A stretch of DNA of 64,000 nt from Marsupella aquatica (GCA_973895155.1 OZ316899.1:6014001-6078000); one strand, 5' to 3'; shown: positions 11,565 through 23,882, numbered from the stretch's first letter. Program-made: numbers and translations. Notes: generated by a model from the letters alone, not told the origin.

Positions 11565-14500
11565 GTGGCTGAAACAATGTTGAGGAACTTTCATGGTAGT
11601 CAAGATGACCTGAATAGGAGGGATGATAAGTTATGGCGTCGACAGACTGCAGCCTATAGAGCTGTTGGGATGACAAAGATAAAATGTCCTTGCAACTGTA
11701 GGGGTAATTGTGTGAGTCTAGGGACGGTCAAAAAGCACCTCATTCAGAATTCTCGCCACCCATCACAAAGGTATTGGTGGGGAGAGGACCGTGACTCTTC
11801 TGATGATGAGTGGAATGCACGCTGCATGGAGGGTGATGGTGCATTTGAGGGCCCTGTGGACAATGCAAGATGTGCAGAGGAACTTGTCAATGATATGGGT
11901 TGTGGCATAGATATCCCAGGGATACTAGAGGACTTGGCAATACCAAGTGAAACTGCACATGCCAGTGAACCTATCCAAGAAACCACTGCAGAGGAGCCCA
12001 CTCTGCAGGAAAGTGAAGAGGGTCTCTTCAACATGGATGATCTTCTGGAGGCGAACAGTGCATCTAGAGAAGCAACACCTCAGATTTGGGACCAACAGGT
12101 AGAGGAGAAGATGATGCAAACATTTGAAGAGGCATGTGCCCCTTTGTATGAGGGTCCACTACTTCCCAATTGTCATTTGTGTTGACATTTCTAAACACAT
12201 GCCATAATCATGGTTTCACCAACTCTTTTGTTGATGAACTGCTTTCGTTGATGGGGAAACATTTGATGCCTGCTAAGAATTTGCTGCCTAAAAACCTGTA
12301 TGCATGCAAGAAGCTGATCAGTCATGTTGGCTTGGATTATGTCAAAATTCATGCTTGTGAGGATGGATGTGTCCTATTTAGAAAGGAGCATGCTGATTGC
12401 GATGAGTGTCCACTATGCAAAAAGCCTAGGTATAAGCAGGTTGGGCAATCAAAGCAACTTATGAAAGTCCTTTGACATTTCCCCCTCATACCCAAGTTGA
12501 AATGAATGTACATGTGCAAGGCTATTTCAGAGTTGATGACATGGCATAAGGACAATAAAAGCACAGATGGAAAGGTCCGGCATGTTGCAGATTCTAGGGC
12601 ATGGAAGGAGATTGATACAACAATTGATCCAACATTTGAAGCAGAGCCTCGCAATGTACACCTTGGATTGGCTCTGGATGGTGTGAATCCCTTTGGGGAA
12701 AACAACATCAAGCATTCTACGTGGCCTGTGTTATTGTTGAATTACAATTTTCCCCCTTGGTTGTCCACCAAGAAGTTCTTCATTATGTTATCTTTGCTGA
12801 TCCATGGGCCTGATTTAGTGACTGACCACAACATTGACATTTACATGGCTCCATTGCTGGAGGAGCTTTTGGAGCTCTTGGAGGGAGTTCCATGCTTTGA
12901 TTCACTTGACAGGCCTAGCCTGAATTAGTGGTTCAATCTGCAGGCCATTCTATTGTGGACAGTGAACGAATATCCAGCTTTGGGTCTCATATCGGGTCAA
13001 GTCACAAAAGGATATCATGGATGCATTGTGTGTGGACCCAATGTGAGCTTCAGAAGGTCTGTTGCTCTATACAAGAATGTATGTCTGGGGAGTCAAAGGT
13101 GGCTGGAGGAGAACCGCTTTGAAAGTTATGCAGCAAAATTTTATGGGGAGTGCGAGCCACGGGGGCCTCCCCCAAGGATGACTTGTGAGCAAAAATTAGC
13201 CTTTCTTGCTGAGGTGGAACAGTACTTGAAAACACCTAGGGCCAAACAAGGAAGCAAGAACTGTCCTTCAAAGCTTCATGGGGTGAAGAGGACACAAGGT
13301 CTTGCAAAGCTACCATACTGGTCGGTGAGTACCATCACACAGTTTGCATTCACCTTTTTAACTTGAAGATATTGCATAGTACCAGCATTGTACACACATG
13401 TCAATTTGCAGTTGGACTGATCTGCTTTTTGTTGTTTGGATGCAAAAACTTCTGATCAACCATATGCTCGATCCCATGCACACAGAGAAGAACATTGCTC
13501 AGAATTTGATATACACTACTTCTGGGAAGAAGGATACCACTGCTGTGTGGAATGATATGGAGGCTAAAGGCATTCACGAGCAGCCGTGGATGAAGCCTCA
13601 TCCAAACAATAAGAAGGACCACTTTGTGAAGCCCAAGGCGTCCTATGTGATGAGCAACCCAGAGCTCAAGAAGTGTCTGGGCACTTTGAAGAACTTGAAA
13701 GTTCCCACAAATTTTGGTAGCTCATTGGCAAAGTGTGTGAGAGCCAGCAATAAGTTGGCTGGCCTCAAGTCTCATGACTACCATTGCCTAATGCAACAGA
13801 TACTTCCTTTGGCATTGGAGGACTTGATGGCAACAGGACCTCAAATGGCTATTAGCAGTGTGTGTCGTATGTGGCGTAAAATTTGCTATAAGGTCTGGGA
13901 CCCTAGCACTAAGGATGAATTGATGACAGATGTGGCACATACTTTGTGTGCTCTGGAAATGCATTTTCCAGATTCATTTTTTGATGTCATGACACATTTG
14001 ATGGTGCATATAGTGGAAGAGCTAGATATGTGTGGACCTGTATCACAACGGTGGATGTATCCAATCGAGAGATACCTGAAAAACCTAAAGGGTTTTGTAA
14101 GAAATAAGGCACAACCAGAGGCACCTATGGCTGAGGGTTCTATCCCAGAGGAGGCATTGGGATTTCTCACAGAGTATATGGTTCAGTGCCAAATAACTTG
14201 GCAGCGGGTCTGGGACTATGAAGAAGAGGCAGGGGTTAAAGGTGTGGTCCTGGAAAGGGCCTCAAGTAAATTGTCTCTAACTGTTGCTGATTGAGATGCT
14301 GCCCACACCTATTACCTACAAAACCATGTACAGGTTGCACCATGGCTCAGGTACAGGAAATAACTACATCATTTTGTTTATGGTTGTCTCAGTGTTCAGT
14401 AATGTAGTTCTAAATGCATTGTCACAATATGACAGTCTTTCTTTTGTGATATTTGACATTGTTCCTTGCTTGCTTGGAAGGTTGTATGAGTCAGAAGAGG

Positions 14501-15362
14501 AGGAGCAAAGGATAGAAAGGGAAGTTGTTGTAAGACAAAATAATGCAGAACGGCGACAAGGCAGACGTCAAGCAATGGCCTGTTTTGCTGAATTTGCTTC
14601 CATTCCTTTTGGAGTGTGGTTCAAGGATACAATACACAAGGCTAACCTGGATGACAATGAGGACAAGTTGCTGTTGATTGCAATTTCTTTTCCACCAAGC
14701 CAGAAGGCTTTGTCTTACAATTCAATGAAGGCTTTTGGGAACCATTACAGAGTGATGCGCTGCAAAGATAGGAATGGCAAATGGCGTGAGATGTCCACTC
14801 TTAGGGACACTGATTGTCAAGGATATGCTACATTCAATTCAGGGGTGGCCAAGCTTACATATGTGGGGGTTCTGACACAAATACTTGTGCTTGACTATGG
14901 ACCTCTGTTACATTCTGAACCAACCATAATCTTGAAGGCAAAGTGGGTGCGGTCTAAGTGGGGAGAGAACAGGTCTAATCCATCAATGAAACATGATGAG
15001 ACTGGCCTATGGCTTGCCAATTTTAATATGCCTTATCCCTTAGCTGAGAAATTAGATTATGTCTTGCTCAGTCAGATTGAGCAGGTTTTCTCTAGCCAAA
15101 CATAGCCAGGGCCTCTTGGAGACATGTTCTCCATAAGGAAGGGAGGTCTTGACGAGTTGTTGAGGGTATATATGACCTTGAGTTTAATGATCTTGTGGAT
15201 CGTCATGAGGCTATTGAGGTTGAGCTTGTTGCAACAGCTAACAAACGAGTGTCCTTGGATGAAGGAGAAATTGTAGTTTTTCAGGAGATGGCAGTGTTGA
15301 CAAGAAGTGATAGTGATGATGATGATGTCTGGGAAGATGAAGAAGATTCAAATGAAGAGTGA
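11565..15362 (+). pseudogene. CACTA-3 tnp2 transposase (Transposase_21 type), broken
   Basis: Transposase of an En/Spm (CACTA) element. The N-terminal part (11565-12185) has the zinc-binding CPCNCRGNC segment with GTVKKHL, then an acidic stretch. 12170-12475 contains the CxxC pair DECPLCKKPRY. 12506-13366 has FPPWLSTKKFFIM and WTVNEYPALGLISGQ, followed by HGCIVCGPN. It is broken by an in-frame TAG at 12926-12928. An intron-like gap separates it from 13398-14294, with DPMHTEKNIAQNL, the typical tnp2 core, and a conserved C-terminal region (MDVMTHLMVH-like, RWMYPIERYLKNLK). 14284-15105 and an acidic tail ending at a TGA at 15360-15362 complete it. At least three frame changes are visible. Together they give a near full-length but inactive protein. 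Confidence 0.85.
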
Positions 15363-15678
15363 GAATGTGCCTCTTGGGGCAGGAAGTACTGATTGCTCTT
15401 TGGTGATAGTGTTTTTTATGCAGTTTTGAATTGAAATGCATGATCGATCTGGGGTGAAAGGTTCTAAGAATGCCTATGAGGCATAGAGGAATAGGAACAT
15501 AGCAAGCAACAAAACTATACTTGACCGGTTTGTAGGAACAAGTGATTTAAAGTATGTACTCTATCCCTATATAGTTTTGAATTTATGCCTTGACTTTATT
15601 ACTAATGGTTCACACTCATGACATTGCCAGGGTGATTGCAGTTTATAGGGAGAGGCAAGGCGCAAGCATCTATCTAAG

Positions 15679-15913
15679 TTGTCAAAGAAGATTGAACAGA
15701 ATCAGCCGTCTGTAGCAAAGCGTAGGAGTTCACGATTACTTGGCAAGCACTTGGAGAAAATCATGGAGAGTGACAACAGTGGGAATGATGGGTCTGAAAA
15801 ATCAGCTGACACAAACTATGGGGCAGGTTTAAGTGATGGATTTGAATCAGATGGTGTTCAAGAGCCACATAAGGTAGGAGAAGACGCACTGTCATTTTTT
15901 ACTTCAATTGAAG
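15679..15913 (+). pseudogene. CACTA-3 second ORF, 5' part, cut by insertion A
   Basis: A basic-then-acidic frame (MSKKIEQNQPSVAKRRSSRL, then Ser/Asp-rich) downstream of tnp2 on the same strand. It is truncated by insertion A, whose target duplication TGAAG occupies 15909-15913. The host sequence resumes at 18537, continues for 22 bp, is cut again by insertion B and resumes at 22729. It may be the start of the second CACTA gene, whose later exons lie at 22.9-23.9 kb. The link is by position and strand only. Confidence 0.45.
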
Positions 15914-16280
15914 TGTGACGCCGCCGGTACGACGGGTAATGAGTGATTCGGTCTAACCGCGCTTAGCACGCGCGTTAGGGGTATTTTAGGCCATTATTAT
16001 TAGCATAACGATAGTATTTAGATAGCCATTATGAGTAGGAAATCATTAGTCAATAAGGGGAATTCATGTTTGGGCTGGCGGCGGGTTGCCATTCGCACGC
16101 CCGGGTTGCGAGCGTGTAATGGGACCCCTTTCCCCCTCCCCCGGGTCCTATAACGAACTCCGGGAGGCGGCCACTGACACAAGCTGACCCGGACTGGCGA
16201 AGGGGCCGGTACACTGCAAGCATGAAAGGCTCGGCCTATAAGCAACGAGGAGGCGTCGGGCGATTGGTGAGCTCTCAGGG

Positions 16281-16287
16281 TATAAAA
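16281..16287 (+). promoter_or_regulatory. TATA box of element A
   Basis: TATAAAA, 106 bp before the ATG at 16387 and 367 bp inside the element. The same 106-bp spacing is found in B and C. Confidence 0.7.
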
Positions 16288-16386
16288 GGGGGGCCAATCC
16301 TTTGCAGTGCACCAGTTCTTCAGTCCACGCGCCAGCTTCGACCTCGACTCTCTCACTTTCCCTTAGTCACCTGCTATCTCCTCTGA

Positions 16387-17637
16387 ATGTCGCACACAAA
16401 CCTTTCCAGTTCGGCCATACGATTCTGGACTCAGTTCTTGTCTATCGGAGGGCACTTGGCCAACTCATTGAAACATGCCAACCCGCGCTGATATGAGATC
16501 GAACGCAAATATGAGAGAGCCATCCGCCTAGCAGGACGACACCACTATCTCCTTAACTTTGATTACGCATCCCAAAGCGAGCTTTACCGACCCAAAAAAG
16601 TATCAGGGTACTTCTTTGACAGAGGCAAATACATCGGCTTCTGGGAAGCATTGCTTCGGCTTCCGGACAAGGTCTTCAATATCCCGGGCATGATTGACTT
16701 GCAGCGGCACCACTTTGACCACATCCCCGCTCGGGTCCGGACTATCATCAACAGCGAGTTCAACACTGCCCGGTCGATAGGGCCGTCTTCACTTGCTTCG
16801 GAGAACCTCCCACCTACAGTGGAACCAGCCCCTTCGACCGACTTACCTCAAGGGCTGGATGTGTCCACTCCTACTCCCGCACGGGTTGGAGTCTGCCCAT
16901 GCCCGAATCCAGAGGGACACAGTCTAGACCATCCGGAACTCTTTGCGTCAGGCACATTTCTGAATGGGTTGTTGGGAGATTTCTTGCAATAGATCTCTCG
17001 GGACACCAGGGAATACATGGCCCGGAGGGTGGCCTACTTCTTCAACCAGGAGTTGGTTGCAGCAGTAAGGGCAAGACATGCGCAGGCAGAGACAGCGCAG
17101 AGAATAGAGCGATATCGGGTTGAGTCTGCCTACCTGAAGGACAAAGTGGCAACCCTGGAGGCTGAACTCCAGCAACTACGGCCGCAGGTAACGGCCATGG
17201 AGGACCAGGTTGCCGAGGCTAGGGCCCAAGCAGCGTAAGCAGTAGAGGCCGGGCTGGGAAAGGACGCCGAGATCGCGCAGCTCTGGACCAAGATTGACGG
17301 TTTGCAGGGGCAAGCCGTCAGTTGGCAAAAGGATCTGGAGGAAGCTGACTCCAAGTCTCAGCGGGACACAGCCAAGATTGACACCCTGAAGGCAGAGGTG
17401 GCGCGGCTTCAAGGAGAAGTCACGAAATAGGCCCAGTTGGTGGATAAGCAGACGAGCAACACCCAGCAACTGGAAGAGGCATGCCAGGAGGCCGCAAAAG
17501 AGGCAGACGCGGCAAAGCGGGAGAACAAATCTCTACTGGACCAGGTCCAGCTACTCAAGCAGGACTCCGACAGGCTCAGAAGGCAACGGGATAGCCGCTC
17601 CCACTCAGGCGGCTCTGGCAAGCGTGCCAGGCATTAG
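16387..17637 (+). pseudogene. Family 1 element protein, deleted and broken copy
   Basis: Start chosen because MSHTNLSSSAIRFW aligns with the starts in B and C. In-frame stops interrupt it: a TGA in NPR*YE, where B has CGA, then TAG or TAA codons near 16990, 17236 and 17428. The N-terminal part has a YIGFWEALLRLPD segment. A Pro-rich linker (GLDVSTPTPARVGVCPCP) joins directly to a long coiled coil (about 17015-17600; Leu/Gln/Glu heptads) and a basic C-terminus ending GKRARH. The central FGLP domain seen in B is missing. Function unknown. By position it is the only gene of element A. It could be a gag-like or DNA-binding factor, but no known catalytic motif is visible. Confidence 0.65.
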
Positions 17638-18345
17638 CGGCGGAGTACGATTAAAATAGAGTAGAAGTAGTTAAATTAGGCTATAGGGACAAGCACTTGC
17701 CCTAGTTAAAGCAACACTGCCATGCTGTACAACCTACGTAGATTAGGATCTTCTAATAAGACAAGCCGTTTTCCGGCTTGACAGCCAGCTTAGTTAGGAC
17801 CTTAGTTAGCAAATCTTTGGGCGCGAGGGCACTCCGTTCCTTGGCCCTTAGTATTTAGTGCACCCCTTGGTAGAGGCAAGGGGGGGATTTTTAGTCTTAG
17901 TGTTGGACATCCGCTGTATGTGCGGGGAGTCCCGACCTCTGGGAGTGAAAGAGTACGTACCAAGGGGAGGGTGTAGGACTAAGCTTGCTGGGCGAGTGCG
18001 GAGCCGGGCTCCATTGTAGTGTACCCCCTCGGACTCGGACCTGTTCATTCTAGAGCTTTCGGGTCAACTAAGTGTACGCATATGTCTCCTATGTAGTAAA
18101 ATCCTTTCCCATAATTTCCTTCATGTAAATCGAGATTGTATGCTTGTGCGTATGTATATGTGTGAATCTCGTGTATAGGTGCCAATGCTTGGCCGAACGC
18201 ACTACCCAAGTCGTGCACGGGGTGCAGCTTGCGGGTGAGTGGTTGCGAGCCCGGGTTGAGTACCCATACCATCAAATCCAGATCAAAGGCGGACAACACA
18301 AAGGCTTAGAAGCCCGTAAGCCGGGGTCAAACCTGCTATCGATTG

Positions 18346-18380
18346 AGGTACGTTCCGGCAGCGGAACACAAACCATACCT
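18346..18380 (+). other. Conserved 3' hairpin of element A
   Basis: An inner stem GTTCCG-gcag-CGGAAC is enclosed by AGGTA and TACCT. It lies 156 bp before the element's end. Equivalent hairpins occur in B, C, D, E and G. Confidence 0.75.
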
Positions 18381-18714
18381 AAGAGGTGTCCGTATATGAC
18401 TATAGGTGCACTTAGCGCTAGTTTATGTGAGTTAGGTGCATTCCGTGCCTCCCTCCTTGCCCGAACCCTCATTTTAACAAAGGATGTGCCTGTCTAAGCC
18501 GAAGCCCGGGTTAAGGCCTAGGCTGACGGCGTGACATGAAGCTAATTGCATTAATTGTTGTCACGTCGCCAGCCTAGGCCTTAACCCGAGCTTTGGCTTA
18601 GACAGGCACATCCTTCGTTAGTATGAGGGTTTGGGCAAGGAGGGACGCATGGACTGCATCTAACTCCCGTAATCTAGTGCTAAGTGTGACTACTGTTACT
18701 TACATACACTTCCT

Positions 18715-18749
18715 AGGTATGATTTGTGTTCCGCCGCTGGAACATACCT
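18715..18749 (-). other. Conserved 3' hairpin of element B
   Basis: On the minus strand: AGGTATGTTCC, then AGCGGC, then GGAAC, and a closing CATACCT. Same layout and distance from the element end as in A and C. Confidence 0.75.
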
Positions 18750-19451
18750 TAGTCGATAGCGGGATCGACCCCGGCTTATGGGCTTCTAAGCCTTCATGCT
18801 ATCCGCCTTTAATCCAGATCCGATGATACGGGCATTCAACCCGGACTCGCAGCCACTCCTCTGCGACCTGCACCCCGTGCATGGCTCGGGTAGTGTGCTC
18901 GGCCAAGCATTGGCATCCATACACAAGATTCATACATGAACACACACACAAGCATACAATCTCGGTTTACACAAAGGAAATAATGGGAAAGGATTTACTT
19001 CATGAGTCGACATACACTTATACTTTGTTGACCCGATAGCTCTTGAATGAACAGGTCCAAGGCCGAGGGGCGTACACTACAACGGAGCCTGGCTCTGCAC
19101 TTGCCCAGCAAGCTTAGTTGTACCCCCTCCCCTTGGTACGCTTTCACTCATAGAGGTCGGGACTCCCCGCACATACCGCGGATGTCCAACTTTGAGACTA
19201 AAACTCCCCTGCCTCTACCGAGGGGTGCACTAAATACTAAGGGCTAAGGACCGGAGTGGCCTTGTGCCCAAATATTCACTAACTAAGATCTTAACTAAGC
19301 TGGCTGTCAGGCCGGAAAATGGCTTATCTTATTAGAAGATTCTAATCTACGCAGGCCAGACAATATGGCAGCGCCGCTTTAACTAGGGCAGGCGCTTGTC
19401 CCTATAGTCTGATTTAGCTACACCTAACTCTATTTCAATCTTACTCCGCCG

Positions 19452-22056
19452 CTAACGCCTGGCACGCTTGCCAAAGATGCCCAAGTGGGAGCGGCTATCC
19501 CGCTGCCTTCTGAGTCTGTCGGCGTCCTGCTTGAGTAGCTGGACCTGGTCCAGCAAAGATTTGTTCTCTTGCTTTGCCGCGCCCGTTTCCTCTACGGCTT
19601 CCTGGCATGCCTCCTCTAGTTGTTGGGCGTCGCTTGTCAGCTTATCCACCAACTGCACCTGCTTTGTGGCTTCTCCATCCTTGGAGCCGTGCCACTTCCG
19701 CCTTCAGGGCATCTATCTCGGCCGCATCTTGCTGGGACCAAGTGTCGGCCTCCTCTACATCCTTTTGCCAGCTGACAGCTTGCCCCTTCCAATCGTCAAT
19801 CTGGGTCCAAGCCGTGCAATCTCAAAGTCTTTTCCGAACCCGGCCTGCTTTGCTAAGGCTGCCCGGGCCCTGGCTTCGGCAACCTGATCCTCCGTGGCCG
19901 TTACTTGAGGTCGTAGTTGTTGGAGTTCAGTTTCCAGGGCCACCACTTTGTCCTTCAGGTAGGCAGACTCAACCTGGTACCGCTCTATTCTCTGCGTCGT
20001 CTCAGCCTGCGCATGTCCTGCCTTTACAGCCGCAACCAACTCCTGGTTGAAGAAGTAGGCCACCTTTTGTGCCATGTATTCCCCGGTATCCCGTGCAATT
20101 TGTTGAGAGAAATCTCCCAACAACCCGTTCAGAAACGTGCCCGGCGCAAAGAGTTTCGGGTGGTCCAGACTATGCCCCTCAGGATTTGGGCAAGGACAGA
20201 CCCCAGCCCGCGCGGGAGTTATAGTGGAAACGTCCAGCCCTTGAGGTAAGTCGGTCAAAGGGGCTGGTTCCACTGGGGCTGGGCGGTTCTCTTGCATGTG
20301 GCGGGATCTCCTCGGCCACCGTAGTGTCGGGTTTGGGTTTGGCCTCAGCCGGCCCGGCTTCAATCGCGTTGATCTGGTTAATTGCGTCAAGGGTCGCGCG
20401 GGGGTTTGCAATAACTGCGTCGCTTGGCGGGGCAGTAGCGGCTGGTTGTGGGGCCGGGGTAGCAGGGCTTGTGGCTGCCAGGCTTAGGGTCTCGGGCTGT
20501 GGTCGCCTCTTTTGAGCCAGGAATACCCATTTTGACGGGGTCAATTCAGTCTCGTTGCTACGGGGGAGGCTTCGGCGGTCAAAACGGACGTACCACTTGA
20601 TGATGATCTCAATGTGGCTTGCGAAGTAGCCTTTCTGCCAAGGTATAAGGTCTTCCTTCTCCGCTCCATCTCCTTGTGGAACTCCTTGACAAAGAAGGAC
20701 ACCCACCTCCTAGGCCAAAAGTTCTCTTCTTGTATGACCTGGGCGGTGGATATTTTGCCCCATGGTTCCATCATGTGGAGGGCATACCGCTGGAACTCCA
20801 GGCGTTTTGCTACCTCCGGGATGAGGCACATCCTCATCAAGAATCCGTTGTCCACTGCTCCCTCGGTCGGGAAGCTAGAGGACTGGTATTTAGCTCCCTT
20901 GCCCCCAAGAGCCCGCGATGGTACCCGGTTTATTCGTTTAGGTAGGCCAAAAATCATCTTCAGACGTGCCTCATTGAGACACATCACTCTCCAGTGCACT
21001 CGGGTTTGTTGGCGGGCCTCGTCGAAGTTCTGAATGAACTCCGTCATATCCTGCCCGTAGTACCTGCTTCCATTCCAAGGGAGAGAGGCAAGGTGCTCAA
21101 ACCCTTGGGTCTTCAGATAGCATGCATGCTTGGGGTACATGGAGGATGTTCTTGTGAACATTCTCCACCATGCGATGCATGGTCAGCTTGGCCACTGCAA
21201 CCGTGGCCAAAGGCAGCTCGGATACAACTGCGGGTTCCTTTCTCTTCCTACCCCGGGACTGATTCTCGGGGTGATGAGAAGAGGGGGACATCTCCCCATC
21301 CTCCCGATCGGGTGGCGGTAGCGCTACCGCCGTGAGTATCAGTGCGGGGGCCGCTACAGTCACCCTGTTATCCCCTCGGGCTTGTTGGAGTGGCACTGGG
21401 TTGCTTGGCGCATGCTGATTTGTACCCCGCGGCCGTCGGTTCAGAGGAGGGTGAGCCTCCTCGTCTTTGGAGCTAATATTTACCGGATTTACCATGGATC
21501 GCACCCAGAGAGGTGGTGCGACCAGTGGTGGAGATCGGCTTGGCTGAGGCCAAGGCGGTGTTGGCGTAGGTACCGATGGATTGGCGCCAAATGCAACTGG
21601 GGGAGGTGCCATTAGATTCTAGAAGTCCTTGGGGATGTCGAGTGTTGTTAAGATAGGAGTCTCGCTTGTTTGGGCAGGGCCAAACTGACAATCTATGGAT
21701 GCCTGAACCCAAGCAAGGATATGGTTGTAGTGGTGCGGCTGCAAGTCTATTGTGCCCGGGAGATGGTAAACCCTGTCCGGGAGCCGAAGGAACGCTTCCC
21801 TAAAACTGACGTACTTCTCGTCGACAAAGAAGTACTCGCTGATTTTGTTGACTTGGCAAAGCTCACTTTGGAATGGGAGGTCAAAATTGCCGTTATAGTG
21901 ATTACGGCCGGCTAAGCAAATGGCTCTCTTGTAAGCTTGTTTGGTCTCGTATCGGTGCGGGTTGACTTTGGCTAAGGACTTGGCTAAGTGACTTCCCACA
22001 AATAGGAATTGCAGCCAAAATCAAAGGGCCGAACTGGACAATATCGTGACAGACAT
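19452..22056 (-). pseudogene. Family 1 element protein, near full length, broken
   Basis: About 868 codons from an ATG at 22056, 106 bp after the TATA box. A TGA replaces Arg early in the LSSSA-x-RFW motif (CGA in A), and frameshifts occur near 21600, 21160, 20600 and 19755. Order: N-terminal helical part with YKRAICLAGRNHYNGNF and EAFLRLPDRVYHLPG; Pro-rich disordered part; a conserved central domain (about 21160-20550) with MKMIFGLP-like LNEARLKMIFGLPKRIN, NGFLMRMCLI and WPRRWVSFFVKEFHKEM; a second Pro/Ala-rich linker; a long coiled coil (about 20150-19500); basic end GKRARR. No known enzyme motif is seen. The central part loosely recalls plant transposon-encoded mobile-domain proteins, but this is not established. 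Confidence 0.65.
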
Positions 22057-22155
22057 CCAGGAGTGACGGTGGGCGACCAAGGATGGACGAAGTGGCTGAG
22101 ATCAAAGCTAGCACGCGGAATGGAGTGTGGGTGTAATACAAGAGAATGGCCCTCC

Positions 22156-22162
22156 TTTTATA
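22156..22162 (-). promoter_or_regulatory. TATA box of element B
   Basis: TATAAAA on the minus strand, 106 bp before the ATG at 22056. If the MITE is removed, the distance to the element's start is about 355 bp, as in A and C. Confidence 0.7.
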
Positions 22163-22427
22163 CTCTAAGAGCGCATCGTTTGACTGGCCCCTCCTCCCTC
22201 CCTATAGGCCAAGCTTTTCATGCTCACAGTGTATTGGCCACTCGCGGGTCTGGTTCAGAGTGTGTCAGCGACCACCTCCAAGAATTTGTTATACAGACCC
22301 AAAGGGTCCCCTTACACGCTCATAATCGGGAGTACGAATGGCGCTCTGCCGCCATTTTGAATGTAAATGCCCCTTATTAACTAATGATTCCCTAGTCATA
22401 AGTACTACCTACTTAGTGTCGTTATGC

Positions 22428-22630
22428 CCCTGGGCCCTCACTTCGTGTAAAAGAAGTGGACCCCCCTGCAATCGGGCCCTTTTCATGTTTACCCCTTGTT
22501 ATTTCCATTTTACCACTAAAAGTTCCCTTATTATCGGTAATAATTATAATTATTAGTTCAAAATGAAGAAAAACTACCCTTTGACAGTTTGCACGTTCTC
22601 CATGTATTAGTTAAGACTGAGGGCCCAGGG
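22428..22630. mobile_element. 203-bp hAT-type MITE inside element B
   Basis: Perfect 13-bp inverted ends CCCTGGGCCCTCA and TGAGGGCCCAGGG. The flanking CGTTATGC is duplicated (22420-22427 and 22631-22638). Element A has a single uninterrupted CGTTATGC at the same place, so this is a confirmed insertion. The 8-bp duplication fits hAT superfamily transposition. The interior is AT-rich and non-coding. Confidence 0.9.
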
Positions 22631-22955
22631 CGTTATGCTAATAACTATGGCCTACGGTGCCCCTAATGCGCGTGCTTAGCACAAACTAGGCCGAATCAAT
22701 CATTAACCGCCATGCTGGCAGCGTCACAATTGTCCAATTTTTGTATATCTCAATCTAGTGCTAGTGTTACCAATTACTTAAATGTGCAGTGTTATTCACA
22801 GGCTCCTCGATAGTCAATACCTAAATATTATGTGGATCCTAGGACAAAGGAAGTGAGATTATGTAAGTAATTATTCATTACCTCACTTGCCATGAACTTG
22901 TCTTTGACTTGCCAAGTGGTTCCCGAGTTCAGAGATTCTCACAATTGCAGATTGA

Positions 22956-23882
22956 TTGTCACAAGTTACATTAATGTTTAACTTGCTAACAAAGTCTCTT
23001 TGGTTGGTTGTGGTAGTGACACCTTTGCCAAGAGCATCTACTCGTGATCTGGATGATGGAATTGTCACAGAAAGATCAAAACAGACACACATACGACAAT
23101 CATCTTGTGCTGCAAAGAAACAATGGGAAGAGAACACAAGCGAGCATTGCAAGTTGGGCATGAAGAAAGCTGCAATCACTGTATGTTGCTTGTGAAAGAT
23201 CATGTTTGTGATTCATGGTTTGTCCTCTGTTATTGTTCTCTTAGGATGCATTGTGTGCAGATTTGGAACAATGATGTTGATCCTAGTGATCCATACTGGG
23301 CACGTTGGGGAGATGATCTTTGTGTTGTGTGTATGGGTAAACTGAATCCTTCTATCCGTGAGATTAAGAAGCAAGACTCAGGGTTTCTCTTCATGTTTAT
23401 GCTATGTTGGAGAATGATTGGGACTATCTACAGGGGACTTTGTCAATGAAGAAGCTCATTGTTCAACAGTAATGAAAGCACAACGAGCAAGACTCCACAA
23501 ACATTTTCAGGAAGGTGGGAGATGCCTGGACAAGAAGCCTGAACATTGGAAGGCATTGTGTGAGTGGTGGCTGTCTCCAGAAGGGATGTCTAGCATTGAC
23601 AAGATGAAGTATGCAAGATCTAAAGTCATTAATCCATCAAGGGTTGGACGAGGTGGCTACCGTGGGAAGGAGTCTGACTTTGTAAGTATACAAGATTCAT
23701 TTACAGTTATTATGAATGTTTGTAAACAACAAGTAGGCTTACAACATATGTCTTCCTCTGTTTTAGCAATTGGTATACAAAGAAGCAAGAAGTTTCACTT
23801 TGATATGTTTTGTTTGGTTTCATTGCTCATAAGAGAAAAGAGGGGAAAGTCCACCTCTGTCAGAGCTACGCTCCAAAGATGA
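22956..23882 (+). pseudogene. CACTA-3 second gene, 3' exons (plant En/Spm Transposase_24-like)
   Basis: A set of frames on the same strand as tnp2, after the nested insertions. 22956-23195 has a Lys/Arg-rich segment with KKQWEENTSEHCK. 23418-23690 reads HWKALCEWWLSPEGMSSIDK, then MKYARSKVINPSRVGRGGYRG. This fits the plant En/Spm-type second protein (W-x-LC-x(2)-W-x-S-x-E, then NRSK and a Gly-rich segment), thought to bind element ends. A GTAAGTAT donor follows at about 23685. The copy is fragmented. Family assignment rests on the pattern, not on an alignment. Confidence 0.55.

Larger units (their letters stand above)
15914..18536 (+). mobile_element. Element A (family 1), internally deleted
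   Basis: A 2,623-bp insertion in CACTA-3. It begins TGTGACGCCG and ends CGGCGTGACA, a 10-bp near-perfect terminal inverted match with TG...CA ends. It is flanked by perfect 5-bp duplications TGAAG (15909-15913 and 18537-18541). I see no long terminal repeat, reverse transcriptase or integrase. Order: about 365 bp upstream region, TATA box, one broken gene (16387-17637), about 900 bp 3' region with a conserved hairpin. Compared with B and C it lacks about 1.3 kb of the central coding region. Confidence 0.85.
18559..22728 (-). mobile_element. Element B (family 1)
   Basis: A 4,170-bp insertion on the minus strand. Plus-strand ends are TGTCACGTCG and GCAGCGTCACA, and ATTGT is duplicated at 18554-18558 and 22729-22733. 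It sits 12 bp beyond element A's target duplication in opposite orientation, so the 3' ends face each other and make a near-palindrome around 18500-18610. It carries one gene (22056 down to 19452), a TATA box, a 3' hairpin and a nested 203-bp MITE. No LTRs are visible. Confidence 0.85.

Noticed and set aside
15914-18536. Ordinary LTR retrotransposon with short LTRs
   Set aside because: The 5' region and the 3' region share only about 10 bp of inverted terminal match; no direct repeat was seen by eye. A computed self-alignment would settle it.
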